Source: Verrucomicrobiota bacterium
GTDB lineage: Bacteria; Verrucomicrobiota; Verrucomicrobiia; Limisphaerales; UBA9464
DNA length: 33,482 bases
Assembly: GCA_029865985.1 (NCBI GenBank)
Contig: JARXAF010000058.1
Span: forward strand, 1-33,482
Reading direction: 5' to 3'
A program made the translations under genes and the position numbers. Shown in pieces: positions 9,664 through 18,858 of the stretch; the first letter of the stretch is position 1; each line of letters begins with the position of its first letter. The notes under the pieces were generated by a model that worked only from the letters and a program-made list of their open reading frames with translations, was not told the origin of the DNA and did no database searches.

Positions 9664-9854
9664 AAAGAGCCCGCGCTCATCCAATGAATGAGCCGGCGGT
9701 CGCGGACGATGCCCCGGGATTGGGATTTTTCCAGCGTGAAGGCCAACTTTCTTGAAGGCCGCCGATTTGACTCTTGATTTGCCCCAGTGATTGGAGTCTC
9801 TAGCGCCCAGTTCTTTGACGGGCTTGTTCCTTTTCGAAAAAGCCTAAATCAAAA
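9664..9854. other. Divergent intergenic region upstream of the Rieske gene and the cobalamin riboswitch
   Basis: No gene is supported here. The region should hold the promoter of the minus-strand bc-complex operon and that of the plus-strand riboswitch RNA. TTGAC-like hexamers occur on the plus strand near 9768 and 9815, but neither has a convincing -10 box at a normal distance. Confidence 0.5.
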
Positions 9855-10012
9855 CATCGTTGGAAGTGCGGGAACGCCGTGAAAATCGGCGACGGTTGCG
9901 CCACTGTATCAGGCAACAAACCCCCTGGTCGTACACGACAGCCACTGGACGCGAGTCTGGGAAGGCGGGGGCGAGGTTCGAAGCCTGTAGTCAGGATATC
10001 GCGCCAATGATG
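9855..10012 (+). promoter_or_regulatory. Cobalamin (B12) riboswitch aptamer
   Basis: The sequence carries the conserved blocks of the cobalamin riboswitch (Rfam RF00174) in the right order: GGGAA then CGTGAAAATC near 9870-9887, GCCACTGTATC (the B12-box core) at 9899-9909, a second GCCACTGG at about 9941-9948, GGGAAGGC at 9959-9966, and GAAGCC followed by AGTCAGGA around 9980-9996. The closing P1 stem can be drawn between 9855-9863 and 10004-10012, nine pairs including one G-T. The RNA points to the PEP-CTERM gene at 10267 and so to the operon 10267-13254. In known cases the aptamer lowers expression of downstream genes when B12 is plentiful. Confidence 0.94.
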
Positions 10013-10266
10013 CTCGTCAGGTTCCGGCCCTAGGCCAGAACCGCTTCGCCGCAAAGCGAAGGATGAGGCCAGCCACTCCCTGCCTGTATGCCGGGATGGA
10101 AACATTACTGAATGTCTGACGCCTTCATTCCCTGTTTTGCCGGTGGATGGGAGGCGTTTTGCGTTTCAAACATTCAAAACTCCCCTTCCTTCCTCTCGGC
10201 CTGGTCTTCATTGACACACCTTGGCATGCCCCTGAACCAGGCGTGCCATCGCCGTGACCGGAGACC
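10013..10266 (+). promoter_or_regulatory. Long leader between the riboswitch and the first gene, with three hairpins
   Basis: This is the likely expression platform. A stem of ten positions with one mismatch spans 10020-10042, a six-pair hairpin spans 10044-10061, and an eight-pair hairpin (GGCATGCC against GGCGTGCC, one G-T pair) spans 10223-10247, just upstream of the start codon at 10267. None is followed by a T-run, so a classic intrinsic terminator is not visible. A GGAG sequence lies 4 bases before the start codon. Translational control or Rho-dependent control is possible. A small frame starting at 10112 runs into the next gene out of frame and is not supported as a gene. Confidence 0.45.
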
Positions 10267-11145
10267 ATGCACACTGAACGCAACTCGACTGTCCGAGCCG
10301 TTGGAATCCCCGCGTGGGGATCCTTCGCCGTCGGAATGATCCTCGCCAGCAACGCAGCCCTGAGCCTACAGGCCCAATACCCGTCCACTGTGGTGGAGTA
10401 CCAATCGGGAACCAGTTACACTCCCGGCTACACGAACGCCACCGCAGCCATCGGATCGCCCAGCCGCATCACCACAGGAGACTTCGGCGGACCTGTAGAC
10501 CCTTTCGCCCCGCCCTACACGCAGGCTCAACTGGTCAGCATCGGCACCGGCGGTTCGCTCACGCTCCGCTGGGATTCCCCGCTGAAGAATGCCATTGGCA
10601 ACCCCGACGGCCTCGACTTCACGGTCTTCGGCAGTACCGGATTCCTGATGACGAACGACTTCGATGCCAATTGGAGTCCGATCGGTGCACCGGCCACCGA
10701 TGGTTCGCTGTTCAACCCCAACTCCGGGACTCAGAAAATCAGCGTCAGCAGCGACGGCAAGACCTGGTACGTCCTCGATCCCGCCAAAGGCCCGAAACTA
10801 GATCACTACTACCCCACGGATGGATCCGGCGACTTCGGTATTCCGATGAGTGCTTCACTCAAGCCCATCGAGTTCTCCGGTAAGACTCTGGAGCAAATGC
10901 GTGCTCTCTACCGAGGCTCAGCCGGTGGTGCCAGTTTTGATCTCGCCTGGGCCCTCGATGCCAACGGCAAACCCGTGAACCTCACCGAAGCCTCATATCT
11001 CCGCATCGACGTGCTCAGCGGAAAGGTCGACATCGATGGGTTTTCCAGTGTCAACACCGTGCCCGAGCCGACCACCTGGTCCCTGATGGCTTCGGCGATG
11101 GCCGGCATTGTCGTTTGGCACCGGATGTCGCGAAAGCAACCTTGA
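10267..11145 (+). CDS. PEP-CTERM sorting-domain surface protein under the B12 riboswitch
   Basis: This exported protein of 292 residues has a hydrophobic N-terminal signal region (about residues 12-36) and a C-terminal PEP-CTERM tag (VPEPTTWSLMASAMAG, then a short membrane stretch and basic end), the signal cut by exosortase. The middle part contains PGYTNATAAIGSPSR, VSIGTGGSLTLRWDSPL and GLDFTVFGSTGF, which resemble secreted proteins of PVC bacteria called only cell surface protein, with a beta-rich composition. No enzyme motif was seen. It is the first gene after the riboswitch, with a GGAG 4 bases before the ATG. Regulation by B12 suggests a role in B12 capture or in a B12-sparing response, but this is inference. 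Confidence 0.85.
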   Translation: MHTERNSTVRAVGIPAWGSFAVGMILASNAALSLQAQYPSTVVEYQSGTSYTPGYTNATAAIGSPSRITTGDFGGPVDPFAPPYTQAQLVSIGTGGSLTLRWDSPLKNAIGNPDGLDFTVFGSTGFLMTNDFDANWSPIGAPATDGSLFNPNSGTQKISVSSDGKTWYVLDPAKGPKLDHYYPTDGSGDFGIPMSASLKPIEFSGKTLEQMRALYRGSAGGASFDLAWALDANGKPVNLTEASYLRIDVLSGKVDIDGFSSVNTVPEPTTWSLMASAMAGIVVWHRMSRKQP

Positions 11146-11159
11146 GAGGATCCGCACTC

Positions 11160-11519
11160 ATGATTCACACCGGCACGGTTTGCGAAGATCACTGTCCGCT
11201 CTGCGGTCAGGCCAATGCCTGCTGCCGGGCGTTTGGAGCCGACCCAGCCCCGGATCCGTGTTGGTGTGAATCCCTGGTCATTTCGCCGAAGGTGCTCGAT
11301 GGCATTCCAACAGCACTCCAGGGAAAGACCTGTCTCTGTCGGGCCTGCGCCATCGGCGACCAGTGCGGCTCCACCGTTTCTCCCCTAGAAGAAGCGGACA
11401 CCTATTTCACCGAGGATGGACGAATGGTCTTCACCCGTGCCTACCATCTCCGCCGGGGCTACTGTTGCGGCAGTGGTTGCCGCCACTGCCCGTTTGAAAA
11501 AACCAAGTCTCGACCGTGA
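11160..11519 (+). CDS. Cysteine-rich CWC plus DUF5522 protein
   Basis: This small protein of 119 residues has 15 cysteines and no signal peptide. The N-terminal half fits the Cys-rich CWC family (CPLCGQANACC at 12-22, then CWC at 34-36, then CLCRAC at 58-63). The C-terminal part fits DUF5522 (YFTEDGRMVFTRAYHLRRG, then CCGSGCRHCPF at 102-112). Both domains are of unknown function and look metal-binding. The start is the ATG at 11160, with AGAGGA at 11145-11150 placed ideally upstream; this site overlaps the previous stop. The stop overlaps the next gene's GTG start by four bases (GTGA), so the genes should be cotranslated. A longer in-frame start at 11115 lies inside the preceding gene and is unlikely. 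Confidence 0.88.
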   Translation: MIHTGTVCEDHCPLCGQANACCRAFGADPAPDPCWCESLVISPKVLDGIPTALQGKTCLCRACAIGDQCGSTVSPLEEADTYFTEDGRMVFTRAYHLRRGYCCGSGCRHCPFEKTKSRP

Positions 11520-12508
11520 CCACTTTTCTCCAGAAGTGCCGATCCATCGTTTCAGCGGTGATCGGTCTGGCATGCCTGGAAACCCAACTCTCGGGTGACA
11601 CGATCGAAGAGACCTTCACGACGGATCCCACGCTGCGCGGTTGGCGTCCTTGGGGCGATGCATCCCTCTTTCATTGGGACGCCACAGAACAAAGACTCAA
11701 CGTCACCTGGGATTCCGCACGACCCAACAGCTTCTTCGCCCTTCCCCTACCCGGTTCTCTCACGGCCAACGACGACTTCCGCTTCGCCTTCGATCTCACT
11801 CTCGAATCGCATGCGGTCGGCGTTTTGGCGGGTCAGGCGGGCACCTTCCAAATCGCCACAGGCCTGATTCGAAAGAACGACGCGCTGGCCACGAACTACT
11901 CCCGAGGATCGTTCCCCGGTCCCAAGAACACCGTGGAATGGACTTGGTTTGGAGAGGCTGGCGCGGTCTCGGCATCGCTTTCTCCGGTCATGATCCCCTC
12001 CGATGGCCGCCTGCCCTGGGGCTACGCCGACAGCTACGTCACCCTCGAAACAGGCCGCCATTACCGCTTCGAATTGGCTTACTCGACCACCCACCGAACC
12101 GCACGCATGAGCATGCTGAGCGACGGGCAACCCGGACCGCAGCTCACGGACATCGTATTGCCGGCCAATTTCACTCGGTTTCAGGTCGATACCTTCGCCA
12201 TCAGCAACTACTCCGGAGCCGGCCAGAATCCGCTCTATGCCGGATCGGTATTGGCCCGGGGGTGGATCGACAACATCTCGATCACCGTACCAGAGCCTCC
12301 GATCTTGCGCCTTCGGGCCCGCGATGGCGGTGTCAATTTGGATGCGCTGGCCGGCTGGCGCTACACTTTGGAGGCGTCGGGCAATTTGACCGACTGGAGT
12401 ACGGTGGCCGAAACACAGGCCAGCCAGACAGCACCACTCGATCTGTGGGACCCGAGAGATGGGTGGTTCCCAGTCCAGTTCTACCGAGTCGTCGCCATCC
12501 GCCCATGA
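11516..12508 (+). CDS. Secreted beta-rich protein of unknown function
   Basis: This protein of 330 residues starts at a GTG that overlaps the preceding stop. A signal peptide covers about residues 8-27. The main part (about 30-260) looks like a concanavalin/LamG-type beta sandwich: it begins with an ETFTTDPTLRGWRPWGD segment and ends with a GWIDNISITVPEP segment. From about residue 265 it has the C-terminal domain often found in Verrucomicrobial exported proteins, with YTLEASGNLTDWSTVA and a final FYRVVA. A VPEP sequence at about residue 262 is not followed by a membrane segment, so it is not a PEP-CTERM tag. The stop overlaps the next start by four bases (ATGA). No catalytic motif was recognised. 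Confidence 0.8.
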   Translation: MTTFLQKCRSIVSAVIGLACLETQLSGDTIEETFTTDPTLRGWRPWGDASLFHWDATEQRLNVTWDSARPNSFFALPLPGSLTANDDFRFAFDLTLESHAVGVLAGQAGTFQIATGLIRKNDALATNYSRGSFPGPKNTVEWTWFGEAGAVSASLSPVMIPSDGRLPWGYADSYVTLETGRHYRFELAYSTTHRTARMSMLSDGQPGPQLTDIVLPANFTRFQVDTFAISNYSGAGQNPLYAGSVLARGWIDNISITVPEPPILRLRARDGGVNLDALAGWRYTLEASGNLTDWSTVAETQASQTAPLDLWDPRDGWFPVQFYRVVAIRP

Positions 12509-13254
12509 ATCGGACCCGATCCTTGCGCGCGGAATCCCCGATACGGGCATTCACGCTGCTCGAACTTCTCGTGGTCATCGCGGTGATCACCCTCTTGGCC
12601 GCACTCACCCTGCCTGCTTTGGTCCGATCTCGGTCTGCGGCTCAAGCGACCGTCTGCACTTCCAACCTGCGCCAAGTCGGCTTGGCCACCCAACTCTACT
12701 GGGACGACCACAGAGGCATCGCGTTCGTCGAGCGGGGCTCACGCACCAATAACGGTTGGAACTACTGGTTTGGATGGCTGGAAGATGGAGCCGAAGGAGA
12801 ACGCCGATTTGAACCTGCCACTGGACCCCTGTGGCCTTACCTCCAATCTCGCGGCGTCGAGGTTTGTCCGGCTCTCAACCGCGCCAATCCACGCTTCAAG
12901 AGCAAGGCCCGTGGAGCGGCTTTCGGCTACGGCTACAACCTGAGGGTCGGCACCCGGGGCACCTCGGGAGTTCCCATCGCCACATTGCGTTCGCCCGCCG
13001 GATGCGCCGTCTTCGCTGACTGTGCGCAGATCAACGATTTCCAACCCCCCGCCTCACCCGAACATCCGCTGTTGGAGGAGTTTTATTACTTCGACCTCGA
13101 AGGACCGACCGTCCACTTCCGGCACTCGCGTCGTGCCGAAACGTGGTTCGCCGACGGCCATGTGACCGGCACCCTCCCAGCCCCAGACTCCGAGGACTCT
13201 CGAATCCCCGAAGAACACGTCGCCCGCCTGCCCGCCGAACTCATCCTGCCCTAG
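12505..13254 (+). CDS. Prepilin-like protein with H-X9-DG motif, last gene of the B12-riboswitch operon
   Basis: The protein has 249 residues. A 15-residue leader is followed by FTLLELLVVIAVITLLAALT, the type IV prepilin helix. The residue before the cut is Ala15 rather than the usual Gly. HSRRAETWFADG near the C-terminus fits H-X9-DG exactly. The ATG at 12505 overlaps the previous stop (ATGA). The same frame is open far upstream to 11641, but this is only the shadow of the previous gene. It may form a pseudopilus or act as a membrane-anchored minor pilin; no secretion machinery is nearby. Confidence 0.87.
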   Translation: MNRTRSLRAESPIRAFTLLELLVVIAVITLLAALTLPALVRSRSAAQATVCTSNLRQVGLATQLYWDDHRGIAFVERGSRTNNGWNYWFGWLEDGAEGERRFEPATGPLWPYLQSRGVEVCPALNRANPRFKSKARGAAFGYGYNLRVGTRGTSGVPIATLRSPAGCAVFADCAQINDFQPPASPEHPLLEEFYYFDLEGPTVHFRHSRRAETWFADGHVTGTLPAPDSEDSRIPEEHVARLPAELILP

Positions 13255-13280
13255 GCGGAGAGAGTCGCCCGGACAGCAAA

Positions 13281-13310
13281 CGGGGCACCCCCGTCTCCAG
13301 AGGCACCCCG
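13281..13310 (-). terminator. Possible terminator of the DUF5069 gene
   Basis: Read on the minus strand, CGGGGTGCC pairs with GGTGCCCCG (nine pairs, two of them G-T) around a 12-base loop, followed by only TTTGCTG. It lies between the converging pseudopilin and DUF5069 genes. The short T-run makes it a weak call. On the plus strand the stem has two mismatches. Confidence 0.42.
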
Positions 13311-13344
13311 TGTCGAAGTTTGCTTCAGATTCTGAACTTCAGAC

Positions 13345-14300
<956 letters not shown>

Positions 14301-14363
14301 AGCATCCCGCCTCGCGGTGTCACCCGGATACGTTCCCAACCTCTGGCTCCGATCAACGGAGGC

Positions 14364-15410
14364 TCAGCAGGTGCCGAAGCGGTACTCGGTGCGACTGGAG
14401 AAAACCTGACCCGGCCGCAACACACACGACGGGAATCCCGGATGGTGAATGGCGTCGGGGAAATTTTGGGTCTCCAGACAAAAACCGCCGTGCTTCGGAA
14501 CGGTCACACCGCCGGTGCAAACCACACCTTCCGGCGTCCGGTTGAAGGTCCACAACTGCACGCCCGGTTGGGTGGTGTGACATTCCATCATGCGCCCATG
14601 GGTGCGTTCAAAGGCCCGTGCGGCCAACCCCAGCGACCCGCCTCCGTGCCGCAGCACGAAATTGTGGTCGTATCCGGGAGGAGTCAGTCCGGTGTTCATT
14701 CCGCGGGCCCCGATCGCGATGGGTCGGGTGAAATCGAGGGCCGTCCCAGCCACCGGCAGGAGCCGACCGGTCGGAATGAGCCCCTCATCCACCTCCGTCG
14801 CCTGATCCGCAGCGATCTCCAGTTCGTGCGACAAAATATCACCGCTGCCCGCGAGGTTGAAGAAGCTGTGATTGGTGAGATTCAGAATCGTCGGAGCATC
14901 GGTCGTGGCCCGGTAATCGATCCGCCACACATCGTCACGGGTCAGCGTATAGGTGACCGTCACCGTCAGCGCTCCGGGATAGCCCTCCTCGCCGTCAGGG
15001 CTGGTGTAGGTCAGGTCCACCGAGACCGCTTCCTCGGTCGTTTGAACGGGACCGGCCGTCCAAAGTTTCTTGTCGAAACCCACCAACCCGCCGTGCAAGT
15101 GGTTCAGGCCGTTGTTGGTGGCCAGCACATAGTCCTTTCCGTCCAAGGTGAACTTCCCCCGGGCAATCCGATTGGCGAAACGGCCGGCGATGCATCCAAA
15201 GAACGGGTGACCTTGAAGATAGCGGGCCAAGGTATCAAACCCCAGAACCACATTCCCCAGCTTGCCGTGACGGTCCCGAGTGTGGAGCTCGGTCACCAAA
15301 ACCCCGTAGTTGGTGAACTTGAGCGTGGTGCCGTTGGGGTTGCGAAAGACGAATCGGTGGGCTTCGCGGCCATCGGGCAGCGTGCCGAAAACGGTGCATT
15401 CGGAGGTCAT
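14364..15410 (-). CDS. galM: Aldose 1-epimerase (mutarotase)
   Basis: This protein of 348 residues interconverts alpha and beta anomers of aldoses such as glucose, galactose or xylose. Conserved features are GRFANRI at 76-82, NHLHGG at 103-108 with catalytic H106, NHSFFNL with the second active His at 181, YDHNF at 247-251 and CLETQNFPD with the catalytic Glu at 313. The start is the ATG at 15410, which gives normal family length; the frame itself extends to 15569 through sequence unlike GalM. It lies downstream of xylA on the same strand but is separated by a clear terminator, so it probably has its own promoter or depends on readthrough. No signal peptide is present. Confidence 0.95.
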   Translation of the reverse strand: MTSECTVFGTLPDGREAHRFVFRNPNGTTLKFTNYGVLVTELHTRDRHGKLGNVVLGFDTLARYLQGHPFFGCIAGRFANRIARGKFTLDGKDYVLATNNGLNHLHGGLVGFDKKLWTAGPVQTTEEAVSVDLTYTSPDGEEGYPGALTVTVTYTLTRDDVWRIDYRATTDAPTILNLTNHSFFNLAGSGDILSHELEIAADQATEVDEGLIPTGRLLPVAGTALDFTRPIAIGARGMNTGLTPPGYDHNFVLRHGGGSLGLAARAFERTHGRMMECHTTQPGVQLWTFNRTPEGVVCTGGVTVPKHGGFCLETQNFPDAIHHPGFPSCVLRPGQVFSSRTEYRFGTC

Positions 15411-15513
15411 GGGATGAATTGCGAAAGGATCGGGGCGGGATAGTGCGGATTCTGTCCATCGAGGTCGACACCTCATCGAACCGACGACTTCAGCCGAGTC
15501 ATCGATCGAGACC

Positions 15514-15551
15514 AAAAAGGCCGGAGCCCTCGTGATGGAGAGACTCCGGCC
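15514..15551 (-). terminator. Intrinsic terminator downstream of xylA
   Basis: On the minus strand GGCCGGAG pairs with CTCCGGCC (eight pairs) around a 17-base loop and is followed at once by TTTTT (15518 down to 15514). It lies 34 bases after the xylA stop and about 100 bases before galM. Confidence 0.78.
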
Positions 15552-15558
15552 CTGTGGC

Positions 15559-15578
15559 TGCCACCTCATCGGGTGGCA
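15559..15578 (-). other. Second hairpin between the xylA stop and its terminator
   Basis: TGCCACC pairs with GGTGGCA around a six-base loop, only a few bases after the xylA stop. It has no T-run of its own. It may stabilise the 3' end of the xylA mRNA. Confidence 0.45.
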
Positions 15579-15584
15579 CGGCGA

Positions 15585-16904
<1,320 letters not shown>

Positions 16905-16956
16905 GATGTTTTGCAAAAAGGACGCGGAAAACTACGCACCACCCCGGACCATGGGA

Positions 16957-16978
16957 AGCGGTTAAAATCAGCACCGCT
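16957..16978. repeat. Inverted repeat upstream of xylA
   Basis: AGCGGT and ACCGCT are separated by ten bases, 53-74 bases before the xylA start and directly after the stop of the upstream hydrolase gene. It could be an operator of xylA or a weak 3'-end hairpin of the hydrolase mRNA; no T-run follows. Confidence 0.35.
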
Positions 16979-16986
16979 CAACAACC

Positions 16987-18825
16987 TCAAGGCTGGAGGT
17001 GCTCGTGGAGCAGCCTGCTCACTTGTGCCGCGCACACGGGGTGATTGTGTCCACTGTGATCCGACGGGATCACCGTTTCCGGCACTCCATCCAAGTGGCT
17101 GCTCCAGTAAGGCACCACCCCGTCCGAGGAATGCCTCGGATCTCCGCAACCGTCTTGGCAACCGATAATGCTGGAGACTTGGACCCGCGGGTCCATCGGC
17201 AACTCACCGAGGAGCTGGACGGTATCACTGTTGGGACGCAGAGATTCAATGCTGCTACCCGGAATAATGCGCCCGCGAACCGTGAGGGCATCCCGATTGA
17301 AGGTCATCAGGTCGGCCGTGACTTCGAGAGCGGTGATGGGCAGACGGGCCAGATACCGGGCAGCGCGCCCCGGCCAATCGGTCGCCATTGGACTCCCACC
17401 GTGCGGAACACAAATGAAGACGACTCGTCCCACCCGCGGATTCGGTTCGAAAAAGAACATGTCCCGGAGCATGCGTCGTTGGGGTTCTTCCACGCGCAAT
17501 TCATCAATGGATCGAGTGAAGTATCGCCCATACAGAGAGCCCCCTCCCGGGACGATTTGCATCCGCGAGAGCAGTCCTCCCATGCTGTGACCCACCAGCA
17601 CCATCCGGTGCAAGTTGGTATGCGTGCCCTCGGGATCCATGCGTTGCTGCCACTGGGCCAGACTTTGCCGCAAACGGGTGGAGGACCATTGGACCGGCGT
17701 GCTACTGGGGTATTGGAAGGCCCAGAACTGATATTTCTGACGGATCACGGGATCGGCCAGAAGCGCTGCGTGCAGGAACCGCCACGTATTGGGCTCACTC
17801 AAGAGGCCATGAACGAACACCACCGGAATCTTGTCGGTACTGGGGGTTTCCAGCGGATAAAGACCCGTTTCCTCAGAAAACCTGTCCCCACGCAGAAACC
17901 CCAGCAAACCGAGGCTCAACAAATTCTGCCGATCCAATTCGCGGGTCCGAACGGCAAATGGAGTGACAAAATCCCCGGACAGTCCCCGGGTCCGGCCGCT
18001 CGACTCCACCACTTCGGTCCTCTTTCGATCATGCACCCGGAAAACCACACTCCGCAACGGGGCCTCCGGGCCAAACTCGATGGTCACAGTCAGGGGTTGC
18101 CAGGTGCCATCGGGCAACTGCGCCCCGTCGGCTAGACCTCTTGGCACCCGATGCCGCTGAACCTTTCCAACACAGGCCGCTCCCAGGCCGACAATCGGAG
18201 AAATTGGCGGCCCCTTCCGCACTTCAAACCGATCGACTGGAACCACCCGGCGCCAAGGACCCAAACCGTCATCACCCGTCACCGCCGAATTCCGGATCCA
18301 CTGATAGCGCCGGGATGGACCTGTAAACCCCGCAGGAGCCGACCGGCTGGAATCCCAAAGTGCCTGACCATGTCGATCGAGCAGTCTTGAAACAGCAAAT
18401 CCACTGGCTCGATCCACGAAGGCGTTGAAGGAGGCATCGCTGGAACTCTTCAAACTGGCCGCATGTTCAGCGGCGTGGAGGTAAAGCCCGTCACACTCGC
18501 TCGAGCGATCGCCGTTCCTCTGCCGGTCGATCGCAGCCGCCAGCGCGATTTCGACCATGGTCCGGCCCACCCAGGGAATTCCGGCATCGGGTTCCAAAGC
18601 CGCCAGAGCCGCAGCGGGCCGGACTCTCCAAGCAACGCCCCAACCACGTTCATCCAAAACGGCTTGGCTGGTTCGACTAATCTCACCCGGATCCCATCCT
18701 GGAGTCGGTTCCGAACGCAGCGGATTCACCGCGACGGCTGAAAATGGCGTGGTGCAACCACCCGTCAGAAGGATCAACACCCAGCAAAAGGATACCCATC
18801 GAAGAAGATGAAGATTCGACGGCAT
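16987..18825 (-). CDS. Lipoprotein alpha/beta hydrolase (lipase/esterase-like)
   Basis: This exported protein of 612 residues has a lipobox (LTGGC, Cys at residue 24), so it should be lipid-anchored. The N-terminal half (about 25-335) matches nothing that I recognise. From about residue 345 it has an alpha/beta hydrolase domain: VVFVHGLLSEPNTW with the oxyanion-type HG, VLVGHSMGGLLSR with the nucleophilic Ser in GHSMG, an Asp probably in SSDGVVPYWS, and a His in SDHSGHNHP near the end. The start is the ATG at 18825. The substrate is unknown; the layout resembles triacylglycerol lipases and other large-substrate hydrolases. It is followed by xylA 82 bases away. Confidence 0.85.
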   Translation of the reverse strand: MPSNLHLLRWVSFCWVLILLTGGCTTPFSAVAVNPLRSEPTPGWDPGEISRTSQAVLDERGWGVAWRVRPAAALAALEPDAGIPWVGRTMVEIALAAAIDRQRNGDRSSECDGLYLHAAEHAASLKSSSDASFNAFVDRASGFAVSRLLDRHGQALWDSSRSAPAGFTGPSRRYQWIRNSAVTGDDGLGPWRRVVPVDRFEVRKGPPISPIVGLGAACVGKVQRHRVPRGLADGAQLPDGTWQPLTVTIEFGPEAPLRSVVFRVHDRKRTEVVESSGRTRGLSGDFVTPFAVRTRELDRQNLLSLGLLGFLRGDRFSEETGLYPLETPSTDKIPVVFVHGLLSEPNTWRFLHAALLADPVIRQKYQFWAFQYPSSTPVQWSSTRLRQSLAQWQQRMDPEGTHTNLHRMVLVGHSMGGLLSRMQIVPGGGSLYGRYFTRSIDELRVEEPQRRMLRDMFFFEPNPRVGRVVFICVPHGGSPMATDWPGRAARYLARLPITALEVTADLMTFNRDALTVRGRIIPGSSIESLRPNSDTVQLLGELPMDPRVQVSSIIGCQDGCGDPRHSSDGVVPYWSSHLDGVPETVIPSDHSGHNHPVCAAQVSRLLHEHLQP

Positions 18826-18858
18826 GCCTCCGTGTCTAGCCGGTGAGGGCCGTCGAGT

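Noticed and set aside
10112-10339. Small frame in the riboswitch leader
   Set aside because: It overlaps the start of the PEP-CTERM gene out of frame, shows no family similarity and no good ribosome site; a regulatory leader peptide cannot be excluded but is not supported.
11641-12504. Upstream extension of the second pseudopilin frame
   Set aside because: It overlaps the secreted-protein gene in another frame and is Arg/Pro/His-rich; the prepilin leader fixes the start at 12505.
13324-13336. Palindrome TTCAGATTCTGAA just beyond the DUF5069 stop codon
   Set aside because: Single short palindrome with a one-base centre, likely chance; no second copy seen.
14347-14361. Small hairpin between the converging HIT and galM genes
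   Set aside because: Only five pairs with a five-base loop and no T-run on either side, too weak to call a terminator.
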